Positions 1 to 8,470 of a stretch of DNA of 64,000 bases are shown one piece after another (positions within the stretch are counted from its first letter, which is position 1; every line of letters starts with the position of its first letter). This stretch comes from Alteromonas gilva (GTDB lineage: Bacteria; Pseudomonadota; Gammaproteobacteria; Enterobacterales; Alteromonadaceae): assembly GCF_028595265.1 (NCBI RefSeq), contig NZ_JAQQXP010000001.1, positions 930,001 to 994,000 on the forward strand. Direction: 5' to 3'. The notes under the pieces were generated by a model that saw nothing but the letters and a program-made list of their open reading frames with translations, did not search any database and was not told where the DNA came from. A program made the position numbers and the translations under genes.

Positions 1-67
1 TGCGTAATCGTCGCTAAAATGCCGTTATTGTTAATTTATTGTTTTTTGTGTTGTCATTTTTTAACAA

Positions 68-95
68 TTGATCAACACTATAATAGTAATATAAT
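68..95 (+). promoter_or_regulatory. Candidate sigma70 promoter of the arabinanase gene
   Basis: TTGATC at 68-73 and TATAAT at 90-95 are separated by 16 bases in a very AT-rich stretch just before the GH43 gene. A second TATAAT lies at 79-84. The match is by eye only. Confidence 0.4.
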
Positions 96-113
96 ACAAT
101 AGGATTAAACGGG

Positions 114-1526
114 ATGAGATTACCTTTACTTGGAAGGGTTCTTTGCGTATTAGCGCTGGGCTTTTGTGGTGATTACGCTAACGCAATTGACAACGGTGTT
201 TACACTATAACCTCTAAACACAGCGGCAAGCTGGTGGAAGTTGGCTCGGCCAGCCTTGATGATGGCGCGAACGTCATTCAGTGGTCTGCCAACGGCAATA
301 ACACCCAGCGGTGGCTGATAGCCGAACAGTCAGATGGCTATTACAGCGTCATTAACCTCAATTCAGGTAAAGCGTTAGAGGTTTATGACTGGCAAACTGC
401 CAATGGTGCCAACGTCGCGCAGTTTGAAGATCAGGGCCTTGCCAGTCAGCGCTGGCAAATTAACGAACTCGGTGATGGTTCGGTCAGTTTTATCAATAAA
501 CACACAGGTAAAGCGTTAGATCTGTATGGGTTTGACACCTCAGATGGCGCTAATATCTCTCAGTGGGAATATTGGGGAGGCGATGCACAGCGCTGGGAAT
601 TAACCAAGCTGGCAAACGTGGAAAACGCCCCTTTTGATCCCTCTACTACCAATGGCGCTGCCAACCACTGGCCACTGACCGGTAGCCTGGTCACACACGA
701 TCCAACCCTGGCATATGAAGATGGTATGTGGTGGATTTTCCAGACTGGTCCAGGCATTGCCGGTAAGTGGTCTGACGATGGCGTTACCTGGAACGACGGC
801 CAGGCTGTATTTCCTAATGGCTTATCCTGGTGGGACAATTACGTACCTGATCACGATGGTATAGACGTCTGGGCGCCAGACCTAAAGCAATATAACGGTC
901 GTACATGGTTGTATTATTCTATTTCTACCTTTGGTTCCAGGGTTTCAGCAATTGGTTTAGCCTCAGCGCCCAGTATTCTTAGCGGTAACTGGCGGGACGA
1001 TGGTTTGGTTGTTAACACCACCAATAGTAACAACTATAACGCCATTGATCCTGAGCTGGTGGTGGCTGAAGACGGTAGTCCCTGGATGGCATTCGGGTCT
1101 TGGAATTCAGGTATCAAGGTGACACGCATTAACCCTGTTACCATGAAACCTTTTGGCTCTTTATATAGCATTGCCAGTCGCTCCGGCGGTATTGAAGCGC
1201 CGGCCCTGATTTACCGTCAGGGTTATTACTATCTGTTTGTGTCACTGGGCAAGTGTTGTGATGGGGTAAATAGTACCTACCGGATAGCTTATGGCCGTTC
1301 CACCGATATTCGTGGGCCGTACCTGGACAAGAACGGTCAGGATATGATGCAGGGTGGCGGCAGCATTCTTGATGCAGGCAATTCTCAGTGGGTCGGTCCG
1401 GGCGGTGAAGATATTGTGAACACCGACGTGATGGTACGCCATGCGTATGACGCCACCGACAATGGCGTACCAAAATTGCTTATCAGTACGCTTAACTGGG
1501 ATAGCAACGGCTGGCCGCGTTACTGA
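114..1526 (+). CDS. Secreted ricin-lectin / GH43 endo-arabinanase-like glycosidase
   Basis: A secreted two-domain enzyme. Residues 1-24 form a signal peptide ending in ANA. Residues about 26-165 are a ricin-B type beta-trefoil (CBM13) with three QxW repeats (TQRWLI, SQRWQI, AQRWEL). From about residue 190 it is a five-bladed GH43 domain: D196 in HDPTL (general base), D312 in IDPEL (pKa modulator) and E361 in GIEAPA (general acid) fit the family's catalytic triad. The overall pattern, with KCCDG and GPGGEDIV, resembles endo-1,5-alpha-L-arabinanases, so the likely role is cutting plant or algal arabinan outside the cytoplasm. The lectin-first order is less usual than a C-terminal lectin. It stands alone, with no sugar transporter beside it. 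Substrate is inferred from family only. Confidence 0.85.
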   Translation: MRLPLLGRVLCVLALGFCGDYANAIDNGVYTITSKHSGKLVEVGSASLDDGANVIQWSANGNNTQRWLIAEQSDGYYSVINLNSGKALEVYDWQTANGANVAQFEDQGLASQRWQINELGDGSVSFINKHTGKALDLYGFDTSDGANISQWEYWGGDAQRWELTKLANVENAPFDPSTTNGAANHWPLTGSLVTHDPTLAYEDGMWWIFQTGPGIAGKWSDDGVTWNDGQAVFPNGLSWWDNYVPDHDGIDVWAPDLKQYNGRTWLYYSISTFGSRVSAIGLASAPSILSGNWRDDGLVVNTTNSNNYNAIDPELVVAEDGSPWMAFGSWNSGIKVTRINPVTMKPFGSLYSIASRSGGIEAPALIYRQGYYYLFVSLGKCCDGVNSTYRIAYGRSTDIRGPYLDKNGQDMMQGGGSILDAGNSQWVGPGGEDIVNTDVMVRHAYDATDNGVPKLLISTLNWDSNGWPRY

Positions 1527-1535
1527 ACGCTCAAC

Positions 1536-1560
1536 ACCGCATACATTAAATGTATGCGGT
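1536..1560 (+). terminator. Hairpin after the arabinanase gene
   Basis: A nearly perfect inverted repeat (ACCGCATACATT against its complement) lies 10 bases after the stop codon. Only a weak T-rich tail follows, so termination may be inefficient. Confidence 0.45.
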
Positions 1561-1705
1561 TATCGTTTCCAACCAATAAGTGGTGTTGTGAAGTCATTCA
1601 CAATGCCGCTTATTTTTAACGCATCCCCTGAACATTTATCAATCCTTGCCATACCCAATAATACAAGTAAGATCTTAGCTTTCGCAGGGAGACCTTCCGC
1701 ACACC

Positions 1706-2293
1706 GTGAACTTCTTGGCACATTTGTTTTTAGCTCAACCGACAGCAGACTCCTACTTTGGGAACTTGCTTGGCGACTTTCGTCGCGGTGTGGATGTTAG
1801 TACCTACCCGCAAGCAGTACAAAGCGGGGTGGCCAACCATGTTCATGTCGATAGGTTTACCGATAATCATCCGTTCGTTAAAACGGCAAAAAAACGGGTA
1901 TCAGCCCGACGTCGTCGCTATGCCGGGATTATGTTGGATATCCTGTTTGATCATTTTCTGATTAAACACTGGCAGCACTATTCTCAGCAATCATTGAACA
2001 ACTTTTGTTGTGACGCTTACCACCGCCTCGACAGCCGTCTGCACGTGATGCCTCAGCGAATGCAGGCCGTAGTAAACAGTATGCTTAAATATCGCTGGTT
2101 AACTACTTATAACCACCTGAATGGGGTCGATAAAGCTCTTGACCGCACCGCCGAACGCATTCGTTTCAGGCACAGTTTTCATGGCAGTATCGAGGAGGTG
2201 CATGCCCATTACGCGGAGTTTGAAGAGGTGTTTATGGCGTTCTTCCCAGAACTTATCGAATCGGTTCGCACTCACAATATTGAGTCGGAATAA
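1706..2293 (+). CDS. acpH: Acyl carrier protein phosphodiesterase
   Basis: Removes the 4'-phosphopantetheine group from holo-ACP, giving apo-ACP, in the cytoplasm. The 195 residues have the family length and its landmarks: MNFLAHLFLA at the N-terminus, GNLLGDF near residue 19, and a metal-binding set of His/Asp (HVHVDRFTDNHP around residue 45 and ILFDHFL near residue 78). The start is GTG at 1706, with an AGGGAGA element about 14 bases upstream. No in-frame ATG precedes it. The gene is single, between a divergent-function arabinanase and a convergent EAL-HDOD gene. Confidence 0.9.
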   Translation: MNFLAHLFLAQPTADSYFGNLLGDFRRGVDVSTYPQAVQSGVANHVHVDRFTDNHPFVKTAKKRVSARRRRYAGIMLDILFDHFLIKHWQHYSQQSLNNFCCDAYHRLDSRLHVMPQRMQAVVNSMLKYRWLTTYNHLNGVDKALDRTAERIRFRHSFHGSIEEVHAHYAEFEEVFMAFFPELIESVRTHNIESE

Positions 2294-2301
2294 GGCTACG
2301 C

Positions 2302-2319
2302 ACTGCCTGTTCAGGCAGT
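2302..2319. terminator. Short hairpin between convergent acpH and EAL-HDOD genes
   Basis: ACTGCCTG and its complement around a 2-base loop, just after acpH. No T-run on either strand, so it is only a possible transcription end or RNA-stabilising hairpin. Confidence 0.3.
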
Positions 2320-2362
2320 ATGCTAAATAACATTTACGCCACCCGGGGTAGGTTAACCGGCG

Positions 2363-3604
2363 CTAATCGGTGATGATTTTTCTGGGAAAATAAGAAGACA
2401 CGGTTTGCCGCACGCCGTTGCCCCAGACAATAGCCTGATTGTACAGGCTATGCAGGTGTTTTTGGTCGATGTTGAGTTCTTTGGCCTCGCGAATAACATT
2501 CATCCATAAGGCGCCTTCAAACGCCCTGACCAATTTGAGATAATGGTTAAATTCTGATGACTGAGACAGCAGCGCGTCATTAATTTCATCTGTTAGCGGC
2601 AATTGGCGAAGTATGTCGGGCATTTCCTGATCGAGCAGCGCATCAAGTAACGAAAACAGACCGATGAGAAACCCGATCGGCGGATCGGAATGAATGCCAC
2701 GCTCTTCGGCCAGCAAATCAAAAAACTTTGCTCTGACCAACGACATATGCAGCAATTCCAGCGGTTTTTCATCACCAAGCTGAGCCATTGCTAACAGCGC
2801 AATGAACTTTTTAATCTCGACCTCACCCATATAATTCAGGGCATGCTTGAGGGAAATAATCTTATATCGTTTGTTGATTGTGGGATTATTAATGAACTTT
2901 AACAGCAAAAAGGACAGCGCCGCATCACGCTCAATAATCTGGTTAATACGTTCGAGGTTAAACTGAGAACTTGCGCTTTCCCCCATCAAGTCAACCAGGT
3001 TCATTTTTGAGGCAGGCAGCTGGCGTTGAATTGTTGCTTCAGGTTTGGCAAAAAAATAGCCCTGGAACAGATCAAACCCTAAGTCGCGACACACAACAAA
3101 GTCGTCGTGATTATTGACGTTTTCTGCGACCAGTTGAATATTGGACTGCAAAAAGCGCGGTATGTTCTTCTCAATAACGCTGTAATTGGCTTTGTTGACA
3201 TCGACTTTAAGAATATCAATAAGCGGAAATATAGAATGCTGTCCACTGACCATAGCCGGATCATCAATAGCGAGCTTAAAGCCAAGCTGTTTAACATGCT
3301 TGCATGCATCGATTAACGCCGATTGGTGTTCCTGATAGTCAGATAACTCAATGACCACGGAATCTGGTGTGATCGCGGGGGGCAAGCCCGTAATGATGGT
3401 GTCACTGTGAAAATTAATAAACGAGGTTTTGTTGCAGCATATGTCATCAAGACCGAGTGTGTAATGGTGCTCAATGATGTAGCGGCTCTTTTCTTCTGAA
3501 TGAACAGGGTAAGCGCCTGACTTGCCATCTCTGAACAGCAATTCATAACCGAATAAATCTTTCTCACGGTCGAGGATTGGCTGACGAGCAATAAAAGCGA
3601 ACAT
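2363..3604 (-). CDS. EAL-HDOD signalling protein (YuxH/CdgJ type)
   Basis: A 413-residue soluble protein. Residues 1-200 are an EAL-like domain: ARQPILDREKDLFGYELLFR at the start, IELSD near residue 87, IDDPAM near 113, ILKVDV and QGYFFAKPE near 180. Residues about 205-400 are an HDOD domain. The EAL core keeps several metal-ligand positions but the usual DDFG and EGVE motifs read DDPA and ENVN, so cyclic-di-GMP hydrolysis is doubtful. In Vibrio, the related CdgJ affects motility; a signalling role here is inference. It is monocistronic and divergent from the rpoH region. Confidence 0.85.
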   Translation of the reverse strand: MFAFIARQPILDREKDLFGYELLFRDGKSGAYPVHSEEKSRYIIEHHYTLGLDDICCNKTSFINFHSDTIITGLPPAITPDSVVIELSDYQEHQSALIDACKHVKQLGFKLAIDDPAMVSGQHSIFPLIDILKVDVNKANYSVIEKNIPRFLQSNIQLVAENVNNHDDFVVCRDLGFDLFQGYFFAKPEATIQRQLPASKMNLVDLMGESASSQFNLERINQIIERDAALSFLLLKFINNPTINKRYKIISLKHALNYMGEVEIKKFIALLAMAQLGDEKPLELLHMSLVRAKFFDLLAEERGIHSDPPIGFLIGLFSLLDALLDQEMPDILRQLPLTDEINDALLSQSSEFNHYLKLVRAFEGALWMNVIREAKELNIDQKHLHSLYNQAIVWGNGVRQTVSSYFPRKIITD

Positions 3605-4150
3605 GTAATGATTACCCTTATATCATATCTTAAATAGATAGTTTTATGCTTAAAACTGTACCCGAAGGTTAAAGTTTGATCCATCTTTTGTTATGCCGCA
3701 ACGCCATATTTATGCTTGCCATCTTTATCTTATGAGTGCGCCAGTCGTTATAATCAGCGCCATTAAGCAGGCTGCACTACTGCAGCATCGCCTACGCTGT
3801 CTACGTGGACTAGTATCGCGGCAGCACATTCACCTCTGCTGCGGCATTACCGGCAATATTTGCGCGTTCAACAGCCGGTAAACCTCCCTCAATCTCCTCA
3901 TAATGTTACTCAACGTAATGCGGTTGTGCTCATTGCACCAGTGCTATTGAATAGACGCTAACGATTAGCGACTTCAGCTTATGTATTGCGCTTTCGCACT
4001 CATAAAAGTACGTTAAATAAACGATTACATATAAATGAAACTTTTTTGTATAAATAGGGTCTTGTATTATAGGTATAGAGACATTATATATACTGTTTGA
4101 TTGAACAATCTGAAGGTCGGTGACCGCTGTATTTATACATTGTTTAATCT
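3605..4150. other. Long intergenic region upstream of rpoH
   Basis: About 550 bases with no convincing gene. Two short ORFs (3693-3881 plus, 3930-4169 minus) lack a good ribosome site and recognisable protein character. The segment becomes AT-rich towards the rpoH promoter. Regulatory sequence for rpoH and the EAL-HDOD gene is the likely content. Confidence 0.5.
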
Positions 4151-4160
4151 TTGCACATGC

Positions 4161-4189
4161 TTCGCACAAGAGTGTTTTTTTGCTATAAT
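4161..4189 (+). promoter_or_regulatory. Extended -10 promoter of rpoH
   Basis: TTCGCA (4161-4166), 17 bases, then TGC directly followed by a perfect TATAAT (4184-4189). The TG motif makes it an extended -10 promoter. Transcription would start near 4196, giving a leader of only about 20 bases, which leaves little room upstream of the start for an rpoH-type RNA thermometer. Confidence 0.65.
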
Positions 4190-4218
4190 AATGTGCTTAG
4201 GATTTTTTTGAGGTGACT

Positions 4219-5085
4219 ATGAGCGTGACTACAAGCAAAAACTTGCAATCAATGGCGCTGTCTGTACCGCACAATGGAAGTATTGAAGGGTATATTCAGG
4301 CAGTAAGTACGATTGATATGCTCACCGCCGACGAAGAACGCGAGTTAGCGTTTCGCCTGCGGGAAGATGAAGACATCGACGCTGCGCGTAAACTAGTAAT
4401 GTCTCACCTTCGTTTTGTTGTACATATTGCTAAATCTTATTCAGGATACGGGTTGCCACAAGCCGACCTTATCCAAGAGGGTAACATTGGCCTGATGAAG
4501 GCGGTTAAGCGTTTCGACCCGACCGTAGGTGTTCGCTTAGTATCATTTGCCGTGCACTGGATCAAAGCTGAAATCCATGAATTTGTGCTTAAAAACTGGC
4601 GCATCGTAAAAGTGGCAACAACCAAGGCACAGCGCAAATTATTCTTTAACTTGCGCAAAGCTAAAAAACGTCTTGGCTGGTTTAGTCACGAAGAAGTGCA
4701 AACCGTGGCCAGAGAGCTGGGAGTCAGCACCAAAGAAGTGCTGCAAATGGAAGCACGTATGAGCTCTCAGGATCAGGCTTTTGATTTGAGCGCCGACGAT
4801 GACGAAAATTCTAATTTCGCGCCGGTACAGTTCCTCGAAGATAAATCTGAAGACGTAGAGTCCACGGTCATTAACGATGATTGGGATAGTAACGCCACGA
4901 AGCGTTTGCATTCAGCGATTAAAACCCTGGATGACCGTAGTCAGGATATCATTGAGACACGTTGGTTAGCCGACAATAAAACCACGCTGCAGGATTTGGC
5001 TGATAAGTATCAGGTGTCTGCAGAGCGCGTTCGTCAAATTGAAAAGAACGCAATGAAAAAGCTACAGGCTGCGATGGTTGCCTAA
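4219..5085 (+). CDS. rpoH: RNA polymerase heat-shock sigma factor sigma-32
   Basis: Directs RNA polymerase to heat-shock promoters. Regions 2.1-2.4 (RFVVHIAKSY, GLPQADLIQEGNIGLMKAV, FAVHWIKAEI) are followed at residue 138 by the RpoH box QRKLFFNLRKAKKRLGW, which separates sigma-32 from sigma-70. Region 4 ends with VSAERVRQIEKNAMKKL. ATG at 4219 is preferred over the in-frame GTG at 4213 because the GAGG ribosome site at 4210-4213 is well spaced for it. In many gammaproteobacteria rpoH follows ftsYEX; here it stands alone with its own promoter and terminator. Confidence 0.96.
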   Translation: MSVTTSKNLQSMALSVPHNGSIEGYIQAVSTIDMLTADEERELAFRLREDEDIDAARKLVMSHLRFVVHIAKSYSGYGLPQADLIQEGNIGLMKAVKRFDPTVGVRLVSFAVHWIKAEIHEFVLKNWRIVKVATTKAQRKLFFNLRKAKKRLGWFSHEEVQTVARELGVSTKEVLQMEARMSSQDQAFDLSADDDENSNFAPVQFLEDKSEDVESTVINDDWDSNATKRLHSAIKTLDDRSQDIIETRWLADNKTTLQDLADKYQVSAERVRQIEKNAMKKLQAAMVA

Positions 5086-5111
5086 GCGATTCCAAGCGAA
5101 TGTTATTTATG

Positions 5112-5136
5112 AAAAGCGCCGTAAGGCGCTTTTTTT
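5112..5136 (+). terminator. Rho-independent terminator of rpoH
   Basis: GCGCC-GTAA-GGCGC hairpin flanked by A's and followed by seven T's, 27 bases after the rpoH stop. Confidence 0.9.
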
Positions 5137-5370
5137 ATGGCTAATTTAAGGTAAGAACAATCATCACAAGTGCTGCTTAAAGCGCTAACTCGAGGCAGTA
5201 GGTGGGAGCGAGCGCTTACTACTTATTAAGCTGTAGAGTTTATGAGGGGCTAGCCGTGCTTTGCCAGTCATGCTGGCTAACGAATAGGCGGGGTGATGGT
5301 GTTGAATGCGGGCCGTGTTAATAGTCCTAATCGGCGGGTAATCGTCTTAAAACCTGCAAACCGAGCGCTA

Positions 5371-5405
5371 AAACTAAAAACGCCCGACTATGTTATCGGT
5401 CGTTT
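5371..5405 (-). terminator. Rho-independent terminator of dsbA
   Basis: Read on the minus strand, AAACG-A-CCGA pairs with TCGG-G-CGTTT across an 8-base loop (one mismatch) and is followed by TTTTTAGTTTT. Confidence 0.7.
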
Positions 5406-5419
5406 CACAATGCGTTGAT

Positions 5420-5443
5420 GGTATGCCGGGGACCCGGCATACC
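5420..5443. repeat. Perfect 11-bp palindromic hairpin after dsbA
   Basis: GGTATGCCGGG and its exact complement with only two bases between. It sits 13 bases beyond the dsbA stop and has no T-run, so it may be an mRNA 3' stabiliser upstream of the real terminator, or a copy of a repeated palindrome. A similar ATGCCGGG/CCCGGCAT stem occurs at 23210-23231. Confidence 0.6.
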
Positions 5444-5456
5444 AGTGAGCTGCAGG

Positions 5457-6083
5457 CTAGTCTTTTTCAGTTGCCAGGTAGTTAATTAACTCGATGCGCT
5501 CTTCAGTGGATGCACCGCGGGTAAACTGCACTTTATACTTACCATTCACAATAAATGTCGGAACAGAACGCACTTCAGCGCGATAGTCTTCAACGATTTT
5601 GTTGTTTTTACCCAACATCGAGCGAACGCCAAAACTGGTCGCCAGTTTGTCAAACTGTTCGCCGTCAACGCCGTTGATCACAAAGATATTGCGAATGTCT
5701 TTGAGCCCGGTAATGATGGCGCGTTGGCGGTGAATATAATTAAAAATGGCACCGCTTAGCTTATCTTCTTGCTTCAGCGCTTTTGCCATCAGCATGCCGG
5801 TAGTCACCTCATCCTGCACTTCCTTGCTGGCATTAGGCATAAAGTTAACGTGGACTTTCTCGAATTTTACGCCCTGCTCAAGCCCGGCCTTAAGATCCTT
5901 AACGAATGGCTCAGTACGATAGCAGTGTGGGCACCAGTAAGAGAAAAACTCCACTACCTGTGGTGAATCACTTAATGGCTTGTTAAGTACTTCATAATGA
6001 GTACCTTCCTGCCATTTGTCAGCAGCATAAGCGTGCAGTGGAACCAACATTGCCAGTACAGCCCATAAAGCAAACTTCTTCAT
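5457..6083 (-). CDS. dsbA: Periplasmic thiol:disulfide oxidoreductase DsbA
   Basis: Introduces disulfide bonds into exported proteins. With the start at 6083 the precursor is 208 residues: a signal peptide ending AYA, the active site CPHC (Cys51 and Cys54 of the precursor) in FFSYWCPHCYR, and the cis-proline loop SVPTFIV near the C-terminus. The ATG at 6083 has an AGGA ribosome site 10 bases upstream; the in-frame ATG at 6101 has none. In E. coli dsbA directly follows srkA (yihE); here the riboswitch-btuB unit lies between them on the same strand. Confidence 0.95.
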   Translation of the reverse strand: MKKFALWAVLAMLVPLHAYAADKWQEGTHYEVLNKPLSDSPQVVEFFSYWCPHCYRTEPFVKDLKAGLEQGVKFEKVHVNFMPNASKEVQDEVTTGMLMAKALKQEDKLSGAIFNYIHRQRAIITGLKDIRNIFVINGVDGEQFDKLATSFGVRSMLGKNNKIVEDYRAEVRSVPTFIVNGKYKVQFTRGASTEERIELINYLATEKD

Positions 6084-6144
6084 TCGGGTATTATCCTTCA
6101 TTGCAAATCAATATAAAAACGCAGAGTACCACAGCGGTTTTTAT

Positions 6145-6170
6145 TCGCCTAGTCGGTGGCGACCAGGCGA
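6145..6170 (-). terminator. Hairpin between btuB and dsbA
   Basis: TCGCCT pairs with AGGCGA and GTCG with CGAC around a 4-base loop, in the 112-base btuB-dsbA gap. It lacks a T-run on the minus strand, so read-through from btuB into dsbA remains possible. Confidence 0.4.
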
Positions 6171-6195
6171 CGTTTATCACGATTAACGCGCGACG

Positions 6196-8094
6196 TTAAA
6201 AGCGGTAGCTGGCCTGTGCCAGGTAACGTCGCTCGGTGCCACTGTAACCTACAATGTCTTCGTACTCCTGCGCAAGTGCGTTATCGACTCTCAAACCAAG
6301 ATCCCAGTGTGTAGTTAGTGCATAACTCACGTTCATACTGACTAACCAATAGGGATCCAGATCCAGGGTCTGTGCCGATGCCGGCCACGGCGGATAAAAC
6401 GTATCCTTGCGTACGCCGGTATAGTCAGCCTTAATATAAGCAGACAAACCCTGAACCGGCAGTGAATGACGGTAGATGATTGAACCGGTATGATTGGGGC
6501 GGCGCAGTTCCACGGTTTGATTGCTACCGTCGCCCTGACTTGCATCGAGGTAGGTATAATGAGCAGTGAGCTGCCAGGTGTCAGCGACCCACTCAACCGA
6601 GGCTTCAAATCCATCACGGCGTGAATCTTCGGTTGTATTAGCCACCGAGCTTAAGCCACTGTCAGCATCCCAAATGCTAACGATTTCCTGCTCAAGGCGA
6701 GTTGAATACACACTCAGCTGCGCGCTGAGCTCATCGGTAAAAGCACTGCTCAAGCCCAATTCATACTCGCGGCTTTGTTCGGGCTGCAATTCAGGGTTAC
6801 CGATAAAGCTTGCCGGATAATAGCCGTACAGTTCGGTAAAACTCGGGGTTTTAACCGCCTGGCTAACGCTGGTAAATACCGATACCTGTCTGGTTAAGGA
6901 GTAGCGTGCACCGGCTCGGTAACTCCAGGCTTTGTCGAAACGCTCATTGTCATCATAACGAAGGCTGAACTGGGTGCTAAGCTGCTCAGTTCCCCAGCCA
7001 GTGAGTTCGGCAAAGACACTGGAAGTGTTATCGTCACCGCGATAATTGGGATCGCCATAGGTCGCCGGGCCGCGTTGTTCAAATTCACGCTTTAATAACT
7101 CAGCGCCAATGGCAAAATTTGCGACATCGGCATCAAAAAAATGGGTCCAGTTAAGCTGTTTACGTTCGCCAGTTGTGCCGCCCGCATCAACACCATCGGT
7201 AAGGTTGTCGTTATCGTCTTTATGATACTGCGCTTTGATCTCACTGCGATAGCCCAGTTGCGGCACGCTAAAATGCCATTGCACCGATGAAGTGAGTTGC
7301 TTGCCGTCAGTGACGTTGTCTGCATCGGCAGGCAGCCCCGTGGAGAAGTCTGTGGCGTCATAATCGTTTTGGTAGTCTACCACGCGTACACTGGCACTGA
7401 GCGAGTGTTGGCTGGCTAACTGCCAGTTGAGGCTGGCGCCAGCGGTGGTGTTGCGGTATCCATCATCTTCGGTACCGGTTCGCGATACGTTGTCGCCATC
7501 GGTTTTGAAACGATTGGCATAAAATGACGCACTCAGGTTATCGACATTATGGCTGGCTGATACGGCGCCGCGATAGGTGCCGCCATTGCCTGCCGCAGCG
7601 CTTAACGAGGCTGAATCTGATGGCTGTGTGTGGCCTTTGGTTGTGATACTCACAACACCGGCTACCGCGCCGCTGCCCCATAGCGCACTTTGCGCGCCAC
7701 GCAGGAGCTCAACTTTGGCAATGTTGGCTGCCGTAAGGTGGGCAAAATCGACCAGGCCACCCTGGCTTAGGTCGTTAACAATCACACCATCAATGAGTAC
7801 TAACAGGTGGTTAGTTTCGCTGCCGCGTAAGCGCAGCTCAGCCAACGCGCCCGGGCTGCCGGACTGGCTGATACTGATGCCAGGCATTCCACGCAGCAGA
7901 TCGGTAAGTTGGGTGGCCCCGGAAGCCTGAATATCGGCTTCGTTGAGAACGGTTACGGAAGCGGCTAAATCACTTAAGTTTACCGGTAAACGAGAGCCGG
8001 TAACGGTAATGGTTTCTACTGCAGAGTCCTGGGCACAGGCAAAGTTTGCTGCGCATGCCAGTGCGATGGCGCAGGGAATAGTTCGAATTGTCAT
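6196..8094 (-). CDS. btuB: Vitamin B12 TonB-dependent outer-membrane receptor
   Basis: Imports cobalamins across the outer membrane using TonB energy. The start at 8094 (MTIRTIPCAI) gives a signal peptide ending near ACA-Q; longer in-frame starts run into the riboswitch and are rejected. A TonB box (ETITVTGSRL) follows directly, then a plug domain (LLRGMPGISISQSG, LVLIDGVIVND, IAKVELLRGAQSALWG) and a 22-stranded-type barrel ending in the aromatic C-terminus AQASYRF. A cobalamin riboswitch immediately upstream fixes the substrate much more firmly than protein similarity alone. No btuFCD genes are in the window. Confidence 0.93.
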   Translation of the reverse strand: MTIRTIPCAIALACAANFACAQDSAVETITVTGSRLPVNLSDLAASVTVLNEADIQASGATQLTDLLRGMPGISISQSGSPGALAELRLRGSETNHLLVLIDGVIVNDLSQGGLVDFAHLTAANIAKVELLRGAQSALWGSGAVAGVVSITTKGHTQPSDSASLSAAAGNGGTYRGAVSASHNVDNLSASFYANRFKTDGDNVSRTGTEDDGYRNTTAGASLNWQLASQHSLSASVRVVDYQNDYDATDFSTGLPADADNVTDGKQLTSSVQWHFSVPQLGYRSEIKAQYHKDDNDNLTDGVDAGGTTGERKQLNWTHFFDADVANFAIGAELLKREFEQRGPATYGDPNYRGDDNTSSVFAELTGWGTEQLSTQFSLRYDDNERFDKAWSYRAGARYSLTRQVSVFTSVSQAVKTPSFTELYGYYPASFIGNPELQPEQSREYELGLSSAFTDELSAQLSVYSTRLEQEIVSIWDADSGLSSVANTTEDSRRDGFEASVEWVADTWQLTAHYTYLDASQGDGSNQTVELRRPNHTGSIIYRHSLPVQGLSAYIKADYTGVRKDTFYPPWPASAQTLDLDPYWLVSMNVSYALTTHWDLGLRVDNALAQEYEDIVGYSGTERRYLAQASYRF

Positions 8095-8136
8095 AAATTG
8101 TTCTCTTGTTGCACTCCCGCCGAGCGCTAAGATGAA

Positions 8137-8158
8137 TGAAAAGCGGCGCGGTGCCGCC
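8137..8158 (-). terminator. Putative riboswitch-controlled terminator before btuB
   Basis: On the minus strand GCGGC-ACCGC-GCCGC is followed by TTTTC, between the B12 box and the btuB start. It is a candidate expression platform that would stop transcription when cobalamin is bound. The stem is short, so translational control is also possible. Confidence 0.5.
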
Positions 8159-8161
8159 GTC

Positions 8162-8350
8162 GGGCAAAGGCCGGTCTCCGGGCTCTCAAACCTATTCAGA
8201 TCGTTTCCGACCACAAATATTTATTCCCGCCTTCCCAACTAAATGGTGGCGTAGGGGAATCGCAGCTAACTGCGTGATTACCGTTGCGGGGGCAGCGTGA
8301 GACTTTCACTCACTTCCCGATTATCCTAACGTGAAAGTGTTAGGCACCTT
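8162..8350 (-). ncRNA. Cobalamin riboswitch
   Basis: Read on the minus strand: GGTGCC near 8348, GGGAAGTG and the conserved GCTGCCCCCGCAACGG core at about 8281-8300, then a peripheral stem and the B12 box AGCCCGGAGACCGGCC at 8168-8185. These are the hallmark blocks of the class. It lies in the btuB leader and should lower btuB expression when adenosylcobalamin or related cobalamin is abundant. Confidence 0.95.
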
Positions 8351-8470
8351 TGCGGGCGTGATTATATCGGCATGCACCGTAAACCGATAGATTTAAAAGT
8401 GAAAAGATATGGCTAAGTTGCAAAGAACCGCTGTTTTTAGCTGCAGGCTGACAGGCGTAAGCCTTTAGCG

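Larger units (their letters stand above)
5137..5456. other. Intergenic region between convergent rpoH and dsbA
   Basis: Holds two hairpins belonging to the dsbA side: a strong GC-rich palindrome at 5420-5443 and a T-tailed terminator at 5371-5405 read on the minus strand. I see no gene in the rest (5137-5370). Confidence 0.6.

Noticed and set aside
1441..1800. 119-residue ORF overlapping the arabinanase end and acpH start
   Set aside because: Overlaps two well-supported genes in another frame and has no protein-like composition.
3693..4169. Two small ORFs upstream of rpoH as genes
   Set aside because: No ribosome sites, odd composition and no recognisable protein features; the region is better read as regulatory DNA.
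8095..8214. N-terminal extension of BtuB by 40 residues
   Set aside because: It would overlap the riboswitch platform and B12 box, and the start at 8094 gives a proper signal peptide.
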